DNA of 15,136 bases from FEN-1297 sp046704255 (GCA_046704255.1 JBJKSH010000094.1:1-15136); one strand, 5' to 3'. Counted from the stretch's first letter, positions 1-7,518 are shown. Made by a program: numbers and translations. The notes: generated by a model not told the origin, from the letters alone.

Positions 1-1956
1 AATATTATAAATATAAAAACCGGCCATAATACTTTTGACCTGCAAACTTTTCATTTGGCACCGGAAGCCAGAATGACAACTGTTATCCAGGAAAAATTAG
101 TCGGTGCTGTAAGAGCGCCTACAGGAGAAGTTCACATAAACGGGCAGCACGGCGAATATGCATACATGATAGACGGCATCCCGATTCCGCTTGGTGTTTT
201 CGGCGGATTAAACGAAGTTGTAGATCCGGCAGTTATAAAAAATATTACTTTTTATACGGGCGGATTTCCTGCAGAGTACGGCGGCGAGGCTGCAATAATA
301 GATATTAAAAACCAGGTGCCTCTCGGCGGATTTCATATGAATTTTTCAACTTATGCAGGTAGTTATTTAACTTCAAACGATCAAAACCTCGGCCCTAAAG
401 TCGGAGCTTTTAAAGCCGTAAATTCCAACGGGCAAAGTCTATCTTTCAGCAATCATATCGGAACTTTCGGATATTTCCTTACCGGCTCAAGAGAGGAAAC
501 AGACAGCAGAATAGACCAGCCGGTTGCAAGACTATTTAACGACCACGGTTTCGATTACTTCCTATACGGAAAGATGGATTATTTTTTAAGCCCGAAGGAT
601 TATATTACAACCAACTTAAATTATAGTAAAACACAAACACAAATACCTTTCGATCCGGTTGAAGGAATAAATTTTGATACTCAAGGAAGCTATAATTCAT
701 TTCAGACTCTCTCCTACTATCATTATTTTTCTACGGAAACGGATAAGTCACAAAATTTATTTGCAGGCCTTTATGTAAGAGAAAGCGGATTAACATTTAA
801 TACGAGTCCGTTCGATCAAACGGTGCAATATATCGGCAGCAACACAACTACGGGTTACACTGTAAACCAGTTAAGAAACTTTGTAACATACGGAACACGG
901 ATTAAGTACAGCCAGGAACTTTCACATCATTTTTCTTATGCTGCAGGGCTTAATATAAGTACAACCAACGGATCGGAAAATTTTCAATTTAAAGATTTTA
1001 AAGGCAACGGCCCTTCCAACAATACAAATTTTACCGGATCGGATTTTAGCCTCTTTGCCGAAACCGGCATTCATCCTTTTGAATGGACTAGAATAGATGC
1101 CGGCTTGAGATATGATCAGCAGATTGCACCTGTAGTTCAGTTGCAATCTCTGTTTAGTCCCAGGTTAAAAATCAGTTTTTTTACGGATGAATTTACAACG
1201 CTATATTTAAGTTACGACAGGCTTTTTATTCCTACCAGCATTGAGGGCCTGTCTACGATAGCTACAATTGTAGGCGATTCGTCAAGAGCAACTTTCCCGG
1301 AAAAAGATAATCTGTATGAAGCCGGAATCATTCATAATTTTCTAAACGGCTTTACGGGTAAATTATTTTATTTACATAAAGATTCTTCGCCCGGTTTGGA
1401 TAATGAAACTCTTGGCACAACAACAATACAGGTATTAGTAAATATAAATAAAATTCATATAAACGGAATAGAATTCGGCTTAACCTACAGCAGCCCCGGT
1501 AACCCTTTCTCGGGTTATTTAAATGCTTCCTTATTACATGCATACGGTACCGGCCCGGTTTCCGGCGGATTTCTTCCTGCAAATAATTCAACAGCACCTT
1601 TCGATCTTGACCATGACCAAAGATTGTCGGTAGTAGTGGGCCTAAATTTCCAGCCGCAGAATTACTTTTTAAATTTAGTAGGTATTTATGGTTCCGGCTT
1701 AACTAACGGAAATGAAAATTACACTTTTAAGACCGGTTTATTTGATTTTAACCAGGGTGCGCATGTTACGCCGTCATGGATATTTAATTTTTCCGGCGGC
1801 TATAAATTTTTGCTAAGCAACGGAATTTCGATTGAGCCTTCGTTAACGATTACTAATTTGCTGGATCATTCTCATTTAATTAATGGCGCATTCTTCAATG
1901 CCGCACACTTTGAGCCGCACAGGATGGTAACTTTTAATATTAAGTACTCAATGTAA
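1..1956 (+). CDS. TonB-dependent outer membrane receptor, 5' end cut by window edge
   Basis: The frame is open from base 1 with no stop upstream, so the N-terminus (signal peptide, any carboxypeptidase-like domain, TonB box) lies outside the window. About 650 residues are visible. The first 110 or so look like a plug domain: EVHINGQHGEYAYMIDGIPI, then VVDPAVIKNITFYTGGFPAEYGG, the usual receptor pattern of a displayed loop followed by a strand and a glycine turn. The rest is alternating aromatic and polar residues with tyrosine-rich strands, as in a 22-strand barrel. It ends in a short strand, TFNIKYSM; a terminal Met instead of the common aromatic residue is slightly unusual. It is shorter than SusC proteins (about 1000 residues) and no SusD follows. 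Members take up siderophores, cobalamin or oligosaccharides using TonB energy. The kdu/kdg genes 109 bases downstream make a sugar oligomer plausible, but the substrate cannot be read from the sequence. Confidence 0.88.
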   Translation, partial: NIINIKTGHNTFDLQTFHLAPEARMTTVIQEKLVGAVRAPTGEVHINGQHGEYAYMIDGIPIPLGVFGGLNEVVDPAVIKNITFYTGGFPAEYGGEAAIIDIKNQVPLGGFHMNFSTYAGSYLTSNDQNLGPKVGAFKAVNSNGQSLSFSNHIGTFGYFLTGSREETDSRIDQPVARLFNDHGFDYFLYGKMDYFLSPKDYITTNLNYSKTQTQIPFDPVEGINFDTQGSYNSFQTLSYYHYFSTETDKSQNLFAGLYVRESGLTFNTSPFDQTVQYIGSNTTTGYTVNQLRNFVTYGTRIKYSQELSHHFSYAAGLNISTTNGSENFQFKDFKGNGPSNNTNFTGSDFSLFAETGIHPFEWTRIDAGLRYDQQIAPVVQLQSLFSPRLKISFFTDEFTTLYLSYDRLFIPTSIEGLSTIATIVGDSSRATFPEKDNLYEAGIIHNFLNGFTGKLFYLHKDSSPGLDNETLGTTTIQVLVNINKIHINGIEFGLTYSSPGNPFSGYLNASLLHAYGTGPVSGGFLPANNSTAPFDLDHDQRLSVVVGLNFQPQNYFLNLVGIYGSGLTNGNENYTFKTGLFDFNQGAHVTPSWIFNFSGGYKFLLSNGISIEPSLTITNLLDHSHLINGAFFNAAHFEPHRMVTFNIKYSM

Positions 1957-2055
1957 TTAGCTGTTCCTGTATACGCAATGTGTTTAATATTTTTAATATT
2001 ATTAAATTTAAAGTAAAAATAATCAGGATTGTTTAAATTTGGTTAAAAAAAATCC

Positions 2056-2061
2056 GGGAGG
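2056..2061 (+). promoter_or_regulatory. Ribosome binding site GGGAGG fixing the kduI start
   Basis: GGGAGG lies 4 bases before the ATG at 2066. The frame is open further upstream to a TTG at 2039, but that codon has no such signal before it. A start at 2066 gives 277 residues, matching the usual KduI length of about 278. Confidence 0.85.
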
Positions 2062-2065
2062 AAAA

Positions 2066-2899
2066 ATGGAAGTTCGATATGCACCGAATATTGAAAATTA
2101 CAAAAGGATGACAACAAGTGAATTGCGCAATGCTTTTTTAGTTAATTCGTTATTTGCTCCGGGTGAGATAAAAATGGTTTATTCCGATGTTGACAGAGCG
2201 GTAATAGGTTCCGCCGTTCCGGTTAAAATTAAATTAAAACTTGAAGGTTCAAAAAAAGAATTGGGTTCGGAATATTTTGCGGAAAGACGGGAAATAGGAA
2301 TTATTAATATCGGTTCCAAAGGTACTATTTATGCCGGTGGTAAAGAATATCAAATGGAACACAAAGATGCGCTTTACATCGGTAAAGGAACCAGGTCAAT
2401 TGAATTTGCAAGCAAAGATTCTTCTGCGCCGGCAAAATTTTATTATGTAAGTTATCCTGCGCATAAGGAATTTCCTACAAGTCATTCAAAATTCAATGAT
2501 GCAGAACCGGCTAAATTAGGCAGCCAAAAGGAAGCCAACAAGAGAACTATATATAAATATATTCATGAAAACGGAATTAAGAGCTCGCAGCTAGTAATGG
2601 GATTAACGGAACTCGATGAGGGAAGCATCTGGAATACAATGCCGGTACATACCCATCAACGAAGGACTGAGGTCTATTTGTATTTTAATCTGGATAAAGA
2701 TTCCGCATTGTTTCATATAATGGGTGAGCCTGGTGAAACAAGACATATTGTAATAAGAAATGAACAGGCAGTAATATCTCCAAGCTGGTCTATTCATGCC
2801 GGAGCGGCGACAAAAAATTATACGTTTATCTGGGCAATGGGCGGCGAGAACCAGGCCTTTGACGATATGGACGTTGTTCCTATGAACGAACTAATGTAA
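2066..2899 (+). CDS. kduI: 5-dehydro-4-deoxy-D-glucuronate isomerase (4-deoxy-L-threo-5-hexosulose-uronate ketol-isomerase)
   Basis: This cytoplasmic zinc enzyme converts 4-deoxy-L-threo-5-hexosulose uronate, the open form of the unsaturated uronate released by polysaccharide lyases and unsaturated glycuronyl hydrolases, to 3-deoxy-D-glycero-2,5-hexodiulosonate. The 277-residue length fits the family. The start MEVRYAPNIENYKRMTT is typical. The cupin metal site is complete: His195 and His197 with Glu202 in PVHTHQRRTEVYLYF, and His244 in PSWSIHAG, each one position from the E. coli numbering. The C-terminus IWAMGGENQAFDDMD is also characteristic. It is the first of three pathway genes, 29 bases before kduD. 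The 109-base gap after the receptor gene is AT-rich; I see no convincing terminator there, so co-transcription with the receptor is possible. Identification is firm. Confidence 0.96.
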   Translation: MEVRYAPNIENYKRMTTSELRNAFLVNSLFAPGEIKMVYSDVDRAVIGSAVPVKIKLKLEGSKKELGSEYFAERREIGIINIGSKGTIYAGGKEYQMEHKDALYIGKGTRSIEFASKDSSAPAKFYYVSYPAHKEFPTSHSKFNDAEPAKLGSQKEANKRTIYKYIHENGIKSSQLVMGLTELDEGSIWNTMPVHTHQRRTEVYLYFNLDKDSALFHIMGEPGETRHIVIRNEQAVISPSWSIHAGAATKNYTFIWAMGGENQAFDDMDVVPMNELM

Positions 2900-2928
2900 T
2901 TATTAATATCAAATAAGGGTTTTATAAA

Positions 2929-3690
2929 ATGATTCTTGATAAATTTAAGCTAGACGGAAAAACAGCAATTGTTACGGGTTCTAATAAAGGAATAGGGCAA
3001 TACTATGCACTCTCTCTTGCGGAAGCAGGCGCAGACATAATAGGAGTTTCATTTGAATCCGATTTTTCGGAAACGGAAAAGAAGATTACTGCCACGGGTA
3101 GAAAATTTAAATCTTATGTAAGTGATTTTTCAAACAGGGATTCACTTTATGAGTTTATAAAAAATGTTAAAAGAGATTTCCCCAAGATAGATATTCTTGT
3201 TAACAATGCGGGAACAATATTACGTAAACCCATAGCCGAGCATCCCGATGAATACTGGGATACAGTTATCGAAGTAAACCTTACTTCCCAGTTTATTCTT
3301 ACAAGAGAAATCGGCAAAGACATGGCGGTTAGAGGCTACGGCAAGATAGTGTTTATTGCCTCGTTATTATCTTTCCAGGGCGGAATACTTGTACCCGGAT
3401 ATAGTGCTTCCAAAGGGGGCGTTAAACAGCTTGCAATGGCTTTTGCAAACGAATGGGCTTCCAAAGGAGTAACTATAAATGCCATTGCACCGGGATACAT
3501 TGCAACAGATAATACCAAGCCGTTAAGAGAAGACCCTGTAAGAAGTAAAGCTATTGTGGATAGAATACCCGCCGGCAGATGGGGCTTGCCCGAAGACTTA
3601 ATGGGAACTATATTATTCTTATGTTCAGATGCTTCAAATTATTTAAATGGTACCGTTGTTACAGTAGACGGCGGATGGATGGGAAGGTGA
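2929..3690 (+). CDS. kduD: 2-dehydro-3-deoxy-D-gluconate 5-dehydrogenase (SDR family)
   Basis: This NAD(H)-dependent short-chain dehydrogenase reduces 3-deoxy-D-glycero-2,5-hexodiulosonate, the KduI product, to 2-keto-3-deoxy-D-gluconate. At 253 residues it equals the usual KduD length. Visible motifs are the Rossmann glycine motif TGSNKGIG (residues 16-23), NNAG (92-95), catalytic Ser145, and Tyr158/Lys162 in YSASK. The PG motif (IAPGYIATDNT) and the C-terminal VTVDGGWMGR are typical. The ATG at 2929 follows AAGGG (2915-2919) by 9 bases. SDRs are hard to tell apart by sequence alone, but length, the N-terminus (LDKFKLDGKTAIVTG) and position between kduI and kdgK make the assignment secure. 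The last codons (3682-3690) also form the ribosome binding site of kdgK, suggesting coupled translation. Confidence 0.93.
   Translation: MILDKFKLDGKTAIVTGSNKGIGQYYALSLAEAGADIIGVSFESDFSETEKKITATGRKFKSYVSDFSNRDSLYEFIKNVKRDFPKIDILVNNAGTILRKPIAEHPDEYWDTVIEVNLTSQFILTREIGKDMAVRGYGKIVFIASLLSFQGGILVPGYSASKGGVKQLAMAFANEWASKGVTINAIAPGYIATDNTKPLREDPVRSKAIVDRIPAGRWGLPEDLMGTILFLCSDASNYLNGTVVTVDGGWMGR
3682..3690 (+). promoter_or_regulatory. Ribosome binding site for the kdgK TTG start, inside the end of kduD
   Basis: GGAAGGTGA overlaps the final codons and stop of kduD and lies 4 bases before TTG at 3695. This supports TTG rather than the in-frame ATG at 3710, which would remove the first beta strand (KVVTM) that PfkB kinases need and has only part of this signal at a long distance. 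Confidence 0.7.
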
Positions 3691-3694
3691 AGTT

Positions 3695-4723
3695 TTGAAA
3701 GTAGTAACTATGGGAGAAATAATGCTTAGGCTTTCTACTCCCGGATACAGCAGGTTTGTTCAATCAAAACAGTTTGATATAAATTACGGAGGAGGAGAGG
3801 CTAATGTTGCCGTATCCTTATCCAACTATGGTTTGGAAAGTTATTTTATTACAAAACTACCAAAGCACGAAATAGGGCAGTCGGCTTTAAATAGCTTGAG
3901 AAGCTTTGGTGTAAAAACAGATTTTATTGTAAGGGGCGGGGACAGGATTGGAATATATTTTCTGGAAAGCGGCGCCAGCCAAAGGGCATCTAAAGTAATT
4001 TACGACAGGGCAAACTCTGCGGTAACTACCTTAAGCAAAGATGAACTGGATTGGAATGAAGTATTCAAAGATGCCGAATGGTTTCACTGGACGGGTATAA
4101 CTCCGGCATTGGGTAAAACAGCGCAAGAAACATTACAAACGGCATGCAAGGCTGCAAAAGAAAACGGCGTAATTATTAGTTCCGATTTAAATTACCGTGC
4201 AAAGCTATGGAGCGTTGAAGAAGCTCAATCCGTAATGATTCCTTTGATGGATTACGTTGATGTTTGTATAGCGAATGAAGAAGATGCGGAAAAAAGTTTG
4301 GGGTTTAAAGCCGGAAAGACATCCGTGGAGAGCGGTGAACTTGATGAGTCGGGATATTTTAAACTTGCGGAAAAATTAAAGGATAAGTTTAATTTCAAAA
4401 CTGTGGCAATTACTTTAAGAGAAAGTTATTCGGCATCCCGCAACGGGTGGAGCGCATTACTGCTTGACGAAAAAGACTGCAAGAAACCTTACCGTTCCAA
4501 ACGGTATGATATTCAAATAGTTGATAGAGTAGGCGGCGGTGATTCTTTTGCCGGCGGCCTAATCTACGGTTTGCTAAATTTGGAAAATACAAAAGATGCA
4601 TTGGAATTTGCTGTTGCTGCTTCATGCCTTAAGCAGACTATACCCGGTGATTTTAATTTAATATCAAAACAGGAAGTTGAAAAGCTGGCTAAGGGCAGCG
4701 GCTCAGGCAGAGTGGAAAGATAA
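3695..4723 (+). CDS. kdgK: 2-keto-3-deoxygluconate kinase (PfkB family)
   Basis: This cytoplasmic kinase phosphorylates 2-keto-3-deoxy-D-gluconate, the KduD product, to 2-keto-3-deoxy-6-phosphogluconate. The 342-residue protein opens with KVVTMGEIMLRLSTPG, the KdgK form of the PfkB N-terminus, followed by the sugar-binding YGGGEANVAVSLSNYG (31-46). Further substrate residues are visible: Tyr88, YDRANSA with Tyr103 and Arg105, and Arg168 in SSDLNYRAKLW. The ATP-site signature DRVGGGDSFAGG carries the catalytic base Asp283. The start is TTG, supported by an adjacent ribosome binding site and the need for the first strand. Only 4 bases separate it from kduD. The tail SGSGRVER is poorly conserved filler. 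The next enzyme, the KDPG aldolase, is not in the window. A general ribokinase-like sugar kinase is the alternative, but context and residues favour KdgK. Confidence 0.93.
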   Translation: MKVVTMGEIMLRLSTPGYSRFVQSKQFDINYGGGEANVAVSLSNYGLESYFITKLPKHEIGQSALNSLRSFGVKTDFIVRGGDRIGIYFLESGASQRASKVIYDRANSAVTTLSKDELDWNEVFKDAEWFHWTGITPALGKTAQETLQTACKAAKENGVIISSDLNYRAKLWSVEEAQSVMIPLMDYVDVCIANEEDAEKSLGFKAGKTSVESGELDESGYFKLAEKLKDKFNFKTVAITLRESYSASRNGWSALLLDEKDCKKPYRSKRYDIQIVDRVGGGDSFAGGLIYGLLNLENTKDALEFAVAASCLKQTIPGDFNLISKQEVEKLAKGSGSGRVER

Positions 4724-4730
4724 ATTAATA

Positions 4731-4783
4731 AGCATAACACAAAGTGCATTGCGCTTAGAGCAAAGAATGCCTGAAGTTATGCT
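4731..4783. terminator. Stem-loop 8 bases after kdgK, possible transcription end, overlapping a repeat copy
   Basis: The outer arms AGCATAAC (4731-4738) and GTTATGCT (4776-4783) pair perfectly. Inside them GCATT (4746-4750) pairs with AATGC (4766-4770), and GCT-TAG-AGC forms a small apical hairpin at 4753-4761. There is no T-run after it, so it is not a standard Rho-independent terminator. Its position right after the last gene of the operon suggests a 3' end or processing signal. The right arm overlaps the CTGAAGTTATGC repeat (4771-4782). The rest of 4784-4973 holds a small hairpin GCTTT-ACC-AAAGC (4839-4851), a GC-richer patch at about 4811-4868 without an open frame, and an AT-rich promoter zone. 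Confidence 0.45.
4771..4782 (+). repeat. Repeat CTGAAGTTATGC, first copy
   Basis: This 12-mer is identical to 5432-5443 and, inverted, to 5488-5499; at 14989-15000 it recurs with one transition. Four copies of a 12-mer in 15 kb are not expected by chance. The copies look like terminal repeats of a mobile or miniature element. Confidence 0.75.
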
Positions 4784-4921
4784 CAACGACATTTGTACTT
4801 TACAATAATTCCCGTTTTGACGAGGCTCATCTCCGGCGGCTTTACCAAAGCGCAGAAGTGTTTCCGACCCTTAAATTATACCAGTTTGTTTTTTACTTTA
4901 TAAAAAGATTTTTAAAAGAGG

Positions 4922-4950
4922 TTTAAATATTTAAATAAATTTTGTATAAT
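4922..4950 (+). promoter_or_regulatory. Candidate promoter for the gene at 4974
   Basis: A perfect TATAAT (4945-4950) lies 17 bases after TTTAAA (4922-4927), a poor -35 box. The expected transcript would start near 4957 and have a leader of under 20 bases. The ATG at 4974 has only a weak ribosome binding site (GTGAG, 4964-4968). The -10 hexamer in an AT-rich stretch is suggestive, not proof. Confidence 0.5.
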
Positions 4951-4973
4951 GTTATTTATAAATGTGAGCATCT

Positions 4974-5435
4974 ATGGCTAAGAAAAAACCTAAAATATAT
5001 AAACTGGATACTACCAGGAAAAAAAATCCGAAAAAAAACGATCTTGATTTTTTTGATATACTCGATAACGCAAATAAAGAGCTTGATTATCTTCCGCCCG
5101 ATTCAATTCTTTTAATTCCGTTTTTAGAGCCACTTTTAAAGGAAGCCGGCGTGACTAAAAAGAAGCTTGATTATATAATTATGAATAATGCTCCTAACGA
5201 AGAAGAAAAGGATATTCTTCAGTGGGCAGCAGAACTCGGCTTTTTAATGATGGATTTGGTTGATGAAGCAGATGAGGATACAAAAGACTTGCTAAGGGAC
5301 GAAGCTGTTGATGTAGCTGCTGATTACGTCCCGCGTGTAAAATCCCGGAAAATTTTACCCGAAATAGAATTATTGTTTGAAGAGCTGAAGAATATTGGCG
5401 ATTTTGATTCCGGTTCCGATGAACTTATTAACTGA
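4974..5435 (+). CDS. Unrecognised 153-residue charged cytoplasmic protein
   Basis: I do not recognise this protein. It has no signal peptide and no membrane segment. The first 22 residues are very basic (MAKKKPKIYK... RKKNPKKN). The remainder is acidic and probably all helical, with heptad-like hydrophobic spacing (ILQWAAELGFLMMDLVDEADEDT at 81-103). A short Pro-rich break (LPPDSILLIPF, 40-50) separates the two parts, and the acidic end is GDFDSGSDELIN. The split of basic head and acidic body could suit contact with nucleic acid or a basic partner, but that is a guess. Codon use looks like its neighbours, so it is probably expressed. It stands alone, convergent with the SIS gene. Its TGA stop (5433-5435) lies inside a copy of the CTGAAGTTATGC repeat, so its last codons may derive from insertion of that element. 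Cargo of a small mobile element and an ordinary lineage-specific gene are both possible. Confidence 0.7.
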   Translation: MAKKKPKIYKLDTTRKKNPKKNDLDFFDILDNANKELDYLPPDSILLIPFLEPLLKEAGVTKKKLDYIIMNNAPNEEEKDILQWAAELGFLMMDLVDEADEDTKDLLRDEAVDVAADYVPRVKSRKILPEIELLFEELKNIGDFDSGSDELIN

Positions 5436-5499
5436 AGTTATGCGGAAAGGTTGTTGACAGATGTCATCTATTACTCCGGCACCTTTGGCATAACTTCAG
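5432..5499. repeat. 68-bp hairpin element with perfect 12-bp inverted ends, between convergent genes
   Basis: CTGAAGTTATGC (5432-5443) and GCATAACTTCAG (5488-5499) pair perfectly. After a small internal loop, AAAGGT (5446-5451) pairs with ACCTTT (5481-5486), giving 18 paired bases in all. The 29-base centre contains the palindrome TGACA-GA-TGTCA (5455-5466). The left end includes the stop codon of the upstream gene, and the right end is 12 bases from the stop of the SIS gene on the other strand. The element could therefore act as a two-way transcription end. Its ends match those of the presumed insertion sequence at 14989, so it is probably a miniature (MITE-like) element. No direct target duplication is visible immediately outside it. 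Confidence 0.75.
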
Positions 5500-5511
5500 C
5501 AAAGAAGTTGA

Positions 5512-6273
5512 TTAAACTCCTGCAATTCTTTTCTTATATTCATCCAGTGCTTCGGCAAGTCTTTCTCTTGCCGTAGTATCGCCGGGAACGTTATGGGACG
5601 GATGAATGTAAAGCTTAACCCCTCTATCGGCCAGAATTTCAGCTACGGTTGTAACCGTCATCCATACCGCAGTTACAAAGGCCATTGTAGAAACCGGCCC
5701 AATCTTATCCTGATGATTTTTCAACGGCACGGAAGCATCCTGAATAGGAACGCATGTATCAACTACCAGGTCCGCCAGATCAAAAATAGTTTTGCCGCAG
5801 GAGTGCCGTGTCTGCTTTCCTTCGGCTTCTTTAGCTGAACCGAAAACAATAACTTTCATCCCGCGCTTTTTCGATTCAAGTGCAATATCAATATTTACAT
5901 TATTAATTCCCGTATGGGAAAATAACCACATAATATCTCTTTTATCAAAATTATAGCCTTTCATTATTTCCACGCCGTAGCCTTCAACTCTTTCCAAAAA
6001 AACAAATTGGTGAACACTCATCCCGCCGACTATGTTTGTAAAAAAAGTAAGCGGCAGTTCAATCATTGGGTGAAAGCCTACAAAGCCGCCGATACGCGGG
6101 TACATTTCTTCGATGGGCAGGGTTGCATGTCCGCATCCGAAAGTGTGAACCCATCTACCTGCCTGAATAGTATCCGCCATTGCCTCCGCAGCTTTCTTTA
6201 TGTTTTCCAATTGAGTTTCTTCAATCTTGCCCATTACATTTCTTGCATTTTGCAGCCATTGTTTTGCTAGCAT
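5512..6273 (-). CDS. SIS-domain sugar isomerase-like protein (UPF0309 type)
   Basis: This 253-residue cytoplasmic protein has the sugar isomerase (SIS) fold that binds phosphosugars. An N-terminal helical part (1-36) is followed by WVHTFGCGHATLPIEEMYPR (41-60), the first SIS strand and phosphosugar loop in its GCGH form. WLFSHTGINNVNIDIAL (116-131) matches the family's S-x-S/T-G loop. MKVIVFGSA (139-147) and LVVDTCVP (169-176) are later strands. The C-terminal HPSHNVPGD (224-232) likely reaches a neighbouring subunit. Length and layout fit the UPF0309 group of SIS proteins, whose reaction is not well established. Isomerisation or an etherase-like step on a phosphorylated (amino) sugar is plausible. 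The ATG at 6273 follows AAGGAG by 5 bases. It is last in the operon after the ROK kinase and MFS transporter, 70 bases from the latter, so it probably acts on the sugar they import and phosphorylate. Confidence 0.85.
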   Translation of the reverse strand: MLAKQWLQNARNVMGKIEETQLENIKKAAEAMADTIQAGRWVHTFGCGHATLPIEEMYPRIGGFVGFHPMIELPLTFFTNIVGGMSVHQFVFLERVEGYGVEIMKGYNFDKRDIMWLFSHTGINNVNIDIALESKKRGMKVIVFGSAKEAEGKQTRHSCGKTIFDLADLVVDTCVPIQDASVPLKNHQDKIGPVSTMAFVTAVWMTVTTVAEILADRGVKLYIHPSHNVPGDTTARERLAEALDEYKKRIAGV

Positions 6274-6343
6274 TATTTCTCCTTCATCTTAATTTAATTA
6301 TATTATTATTTTTTCCCGATTATTTATTCGGCCAGGATATTTT

Positions 6344-7504
6344 TTATATCGTGGTTTTAGTTGAAATTTTTTTCAAGGATATAGATAAAAGAATTACCAT
6401 AATTATTAATGAAACAATTAATACAACCGGGAATTTTTGAATTCCGAAAGATTCCGACACAGCGCCGATTGAATAATTAATTAATGTATTGCCGACAAGA
6501 GCAATTACTAAAGCAATGCTGAAGGCAGTGCCGGAGAGGTCTGTATAAATATCGCCTATATATCCTAATATCACCGGGAATGCGGCCGCAAATCCGATTC
6601 CTAAAAATATCATGGCAATAAGGGCAGTTGTAATCGAACTTCCAGTCATCAAAATAATTGATCCGATAAATGCCGAAACAATACATGAATATAAAACTAT
6701 ATATGATGGAATCTTTTTTAATAATCCTCCCAGTATTAGCCTGGTAATAGTTAAGCTTACAGCGAGAACTGTCAAAGTAAATAAAGCATTTTCGGTTGAT
6801 ATGCCGATTGCCTTATTTAGGTATGTTGTTGTCCAGTTGTTAACGCTTCCTTCCAGTCCGCTTTCAAAAAATAAAATAAAGCCTAACAGGATAAGAGAAC
6901 TTTCTTTTATTAAAGCTATTCCTTTTTTAATCGGCAGGCCTTGAGGCTGTTTTGGTACGGGGAATTTAACAAAGATAAAATAAACTATAGGTACTAAAAT
7001 TAATAATCCGATGCCCGTAATGATTGATTCATAAGAATAATACCCGGATAACAAACCCGTTACAGCCGGCATTCCAAGTGCACCTATTCCGTAAAAAACT
7101 CCCAGCAGACTTAAATTAGCACCCTTACCCTCCGTGCTGATGTCTGCAACTAGTGCATTTGTACCGCCGTTAATTATACCTCCGCCGAATCCGATTACAA
7201 AAAAAGAAATTTGAATAACCGGAAACGAAGATGCAAAGGCAATTCCTTCCAATGCAATGAATATTAATAAAGAACAAATTATTAATAAATTTTTATAGCT
7301 GTACCGGTCGACTATCGGCCCGAAGACTAATGAGCCGGCTAGAATTCCGAAAGGTAGAAGTGCCGCAAGCGAGCCTACTGTAATCTGGTTAAGATGAAAC
7401 TTTGCCGTAAGAAAAGTATTAATAGTTCCCAAAGAGATCATTACTATTCCGAATAAAAGCATACCAAGGCATGCTGCAGCAAAGACTAATCCTTTTTTAT
7501 ACAT
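6344..7504 (-). CDS. MFS transporter, probably for a sugar
   Basis: This 386-residue inner-membrane protein has about 12 hydrophobic segments in two halves, the length usual for a major facilitator. The loop between helices 2 and 3 reads GPIVDRYSYK (62-71), the family's G-x-x-x-D-R-x-x-R-K motif with Lys in the last place. The helix-5-like stretch AVTGLLSGYYS and the glycine-rich FVIGFGGGIINGGTNALVAD are typical. ESGLEGSVNNWTTTYL near the start of the second half recalls sugar/proton symporters. The ATG at 7504 follows GGAAG by 7 bases. Only 14 bases separate it from the ROK kinase before it. Operon position argues for uptake of the kinase substrate by proton symport. The exact sugar is unknown and an exporter cannot be excluded from sequence alone. 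Confidence 0.85.
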   Translation of the reverse strand: MYKKGLVFAAACLGMLLFGIVMISLGTINTFLTAKFHLNQITVGSLAALLPFGILAGSLVFGPIVDRYSYKNLLIICSLLIFIALEGIAFASSFPVIQISFFVIGFGGGIINGGTNALVADISTEGKGANLSLLGVFYGIGALGMPAVTGLLSGYYSYESIITGIGLLILVPIVYFIFVKFPVPKQPQGLPIKKGIALIKESSLILLGFILFFESGLEGSVNNWTTTYLNKAIGISTENALFTLTVLAVSLTITRLILGGLLKKIPSYIVLYSCIVSAFIGSIILMTGSSITTALIAMIFLGIGFAAAFPVILGYIGDIYTDLSGTAFSIALVIALVGNTLINYSIGAVSESFGIQKFPVVLIVSLIIMVILLSISLKKISTKTTI

Positions 7505-7518
7505 CGGTTAACTTCCAA

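Noticed and set aside
1..1956. SusC/SusD polysaccharide utilisation locus
   Set aside because: The receptor's visible part and barrel length do not match SusC, and no SusD-like lipoprotein follows.
2039..2065. Upstream TTG start for kduI at 2039
   Set aside because: It adds nine unconserved residues that include the translated ribosome binding site. The ATG at 2066 has GGGAGG at 4 bases and gives the family length.
4731..4783. Integron attC site (GCATAAC and GTTATGC end boxes with an inner stem)
   Set aside because: The layout is attC-like, but the end boxes depart from RYYYAAC/GTTRRRY. The other copies of GTTATGC have no partner box upstream and one pair is in the reverse order. No integrase is seen. 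A repeat or stem-loop explains it better.
6317..6332. Terminator between the MFS and SIS genes (CCGA...TCGG)
   Set aside because: The stem has only 4 pairs, and in the direction of transcription it is followed by an A-run, not a T-run. The two genes are probably co-transcribed.
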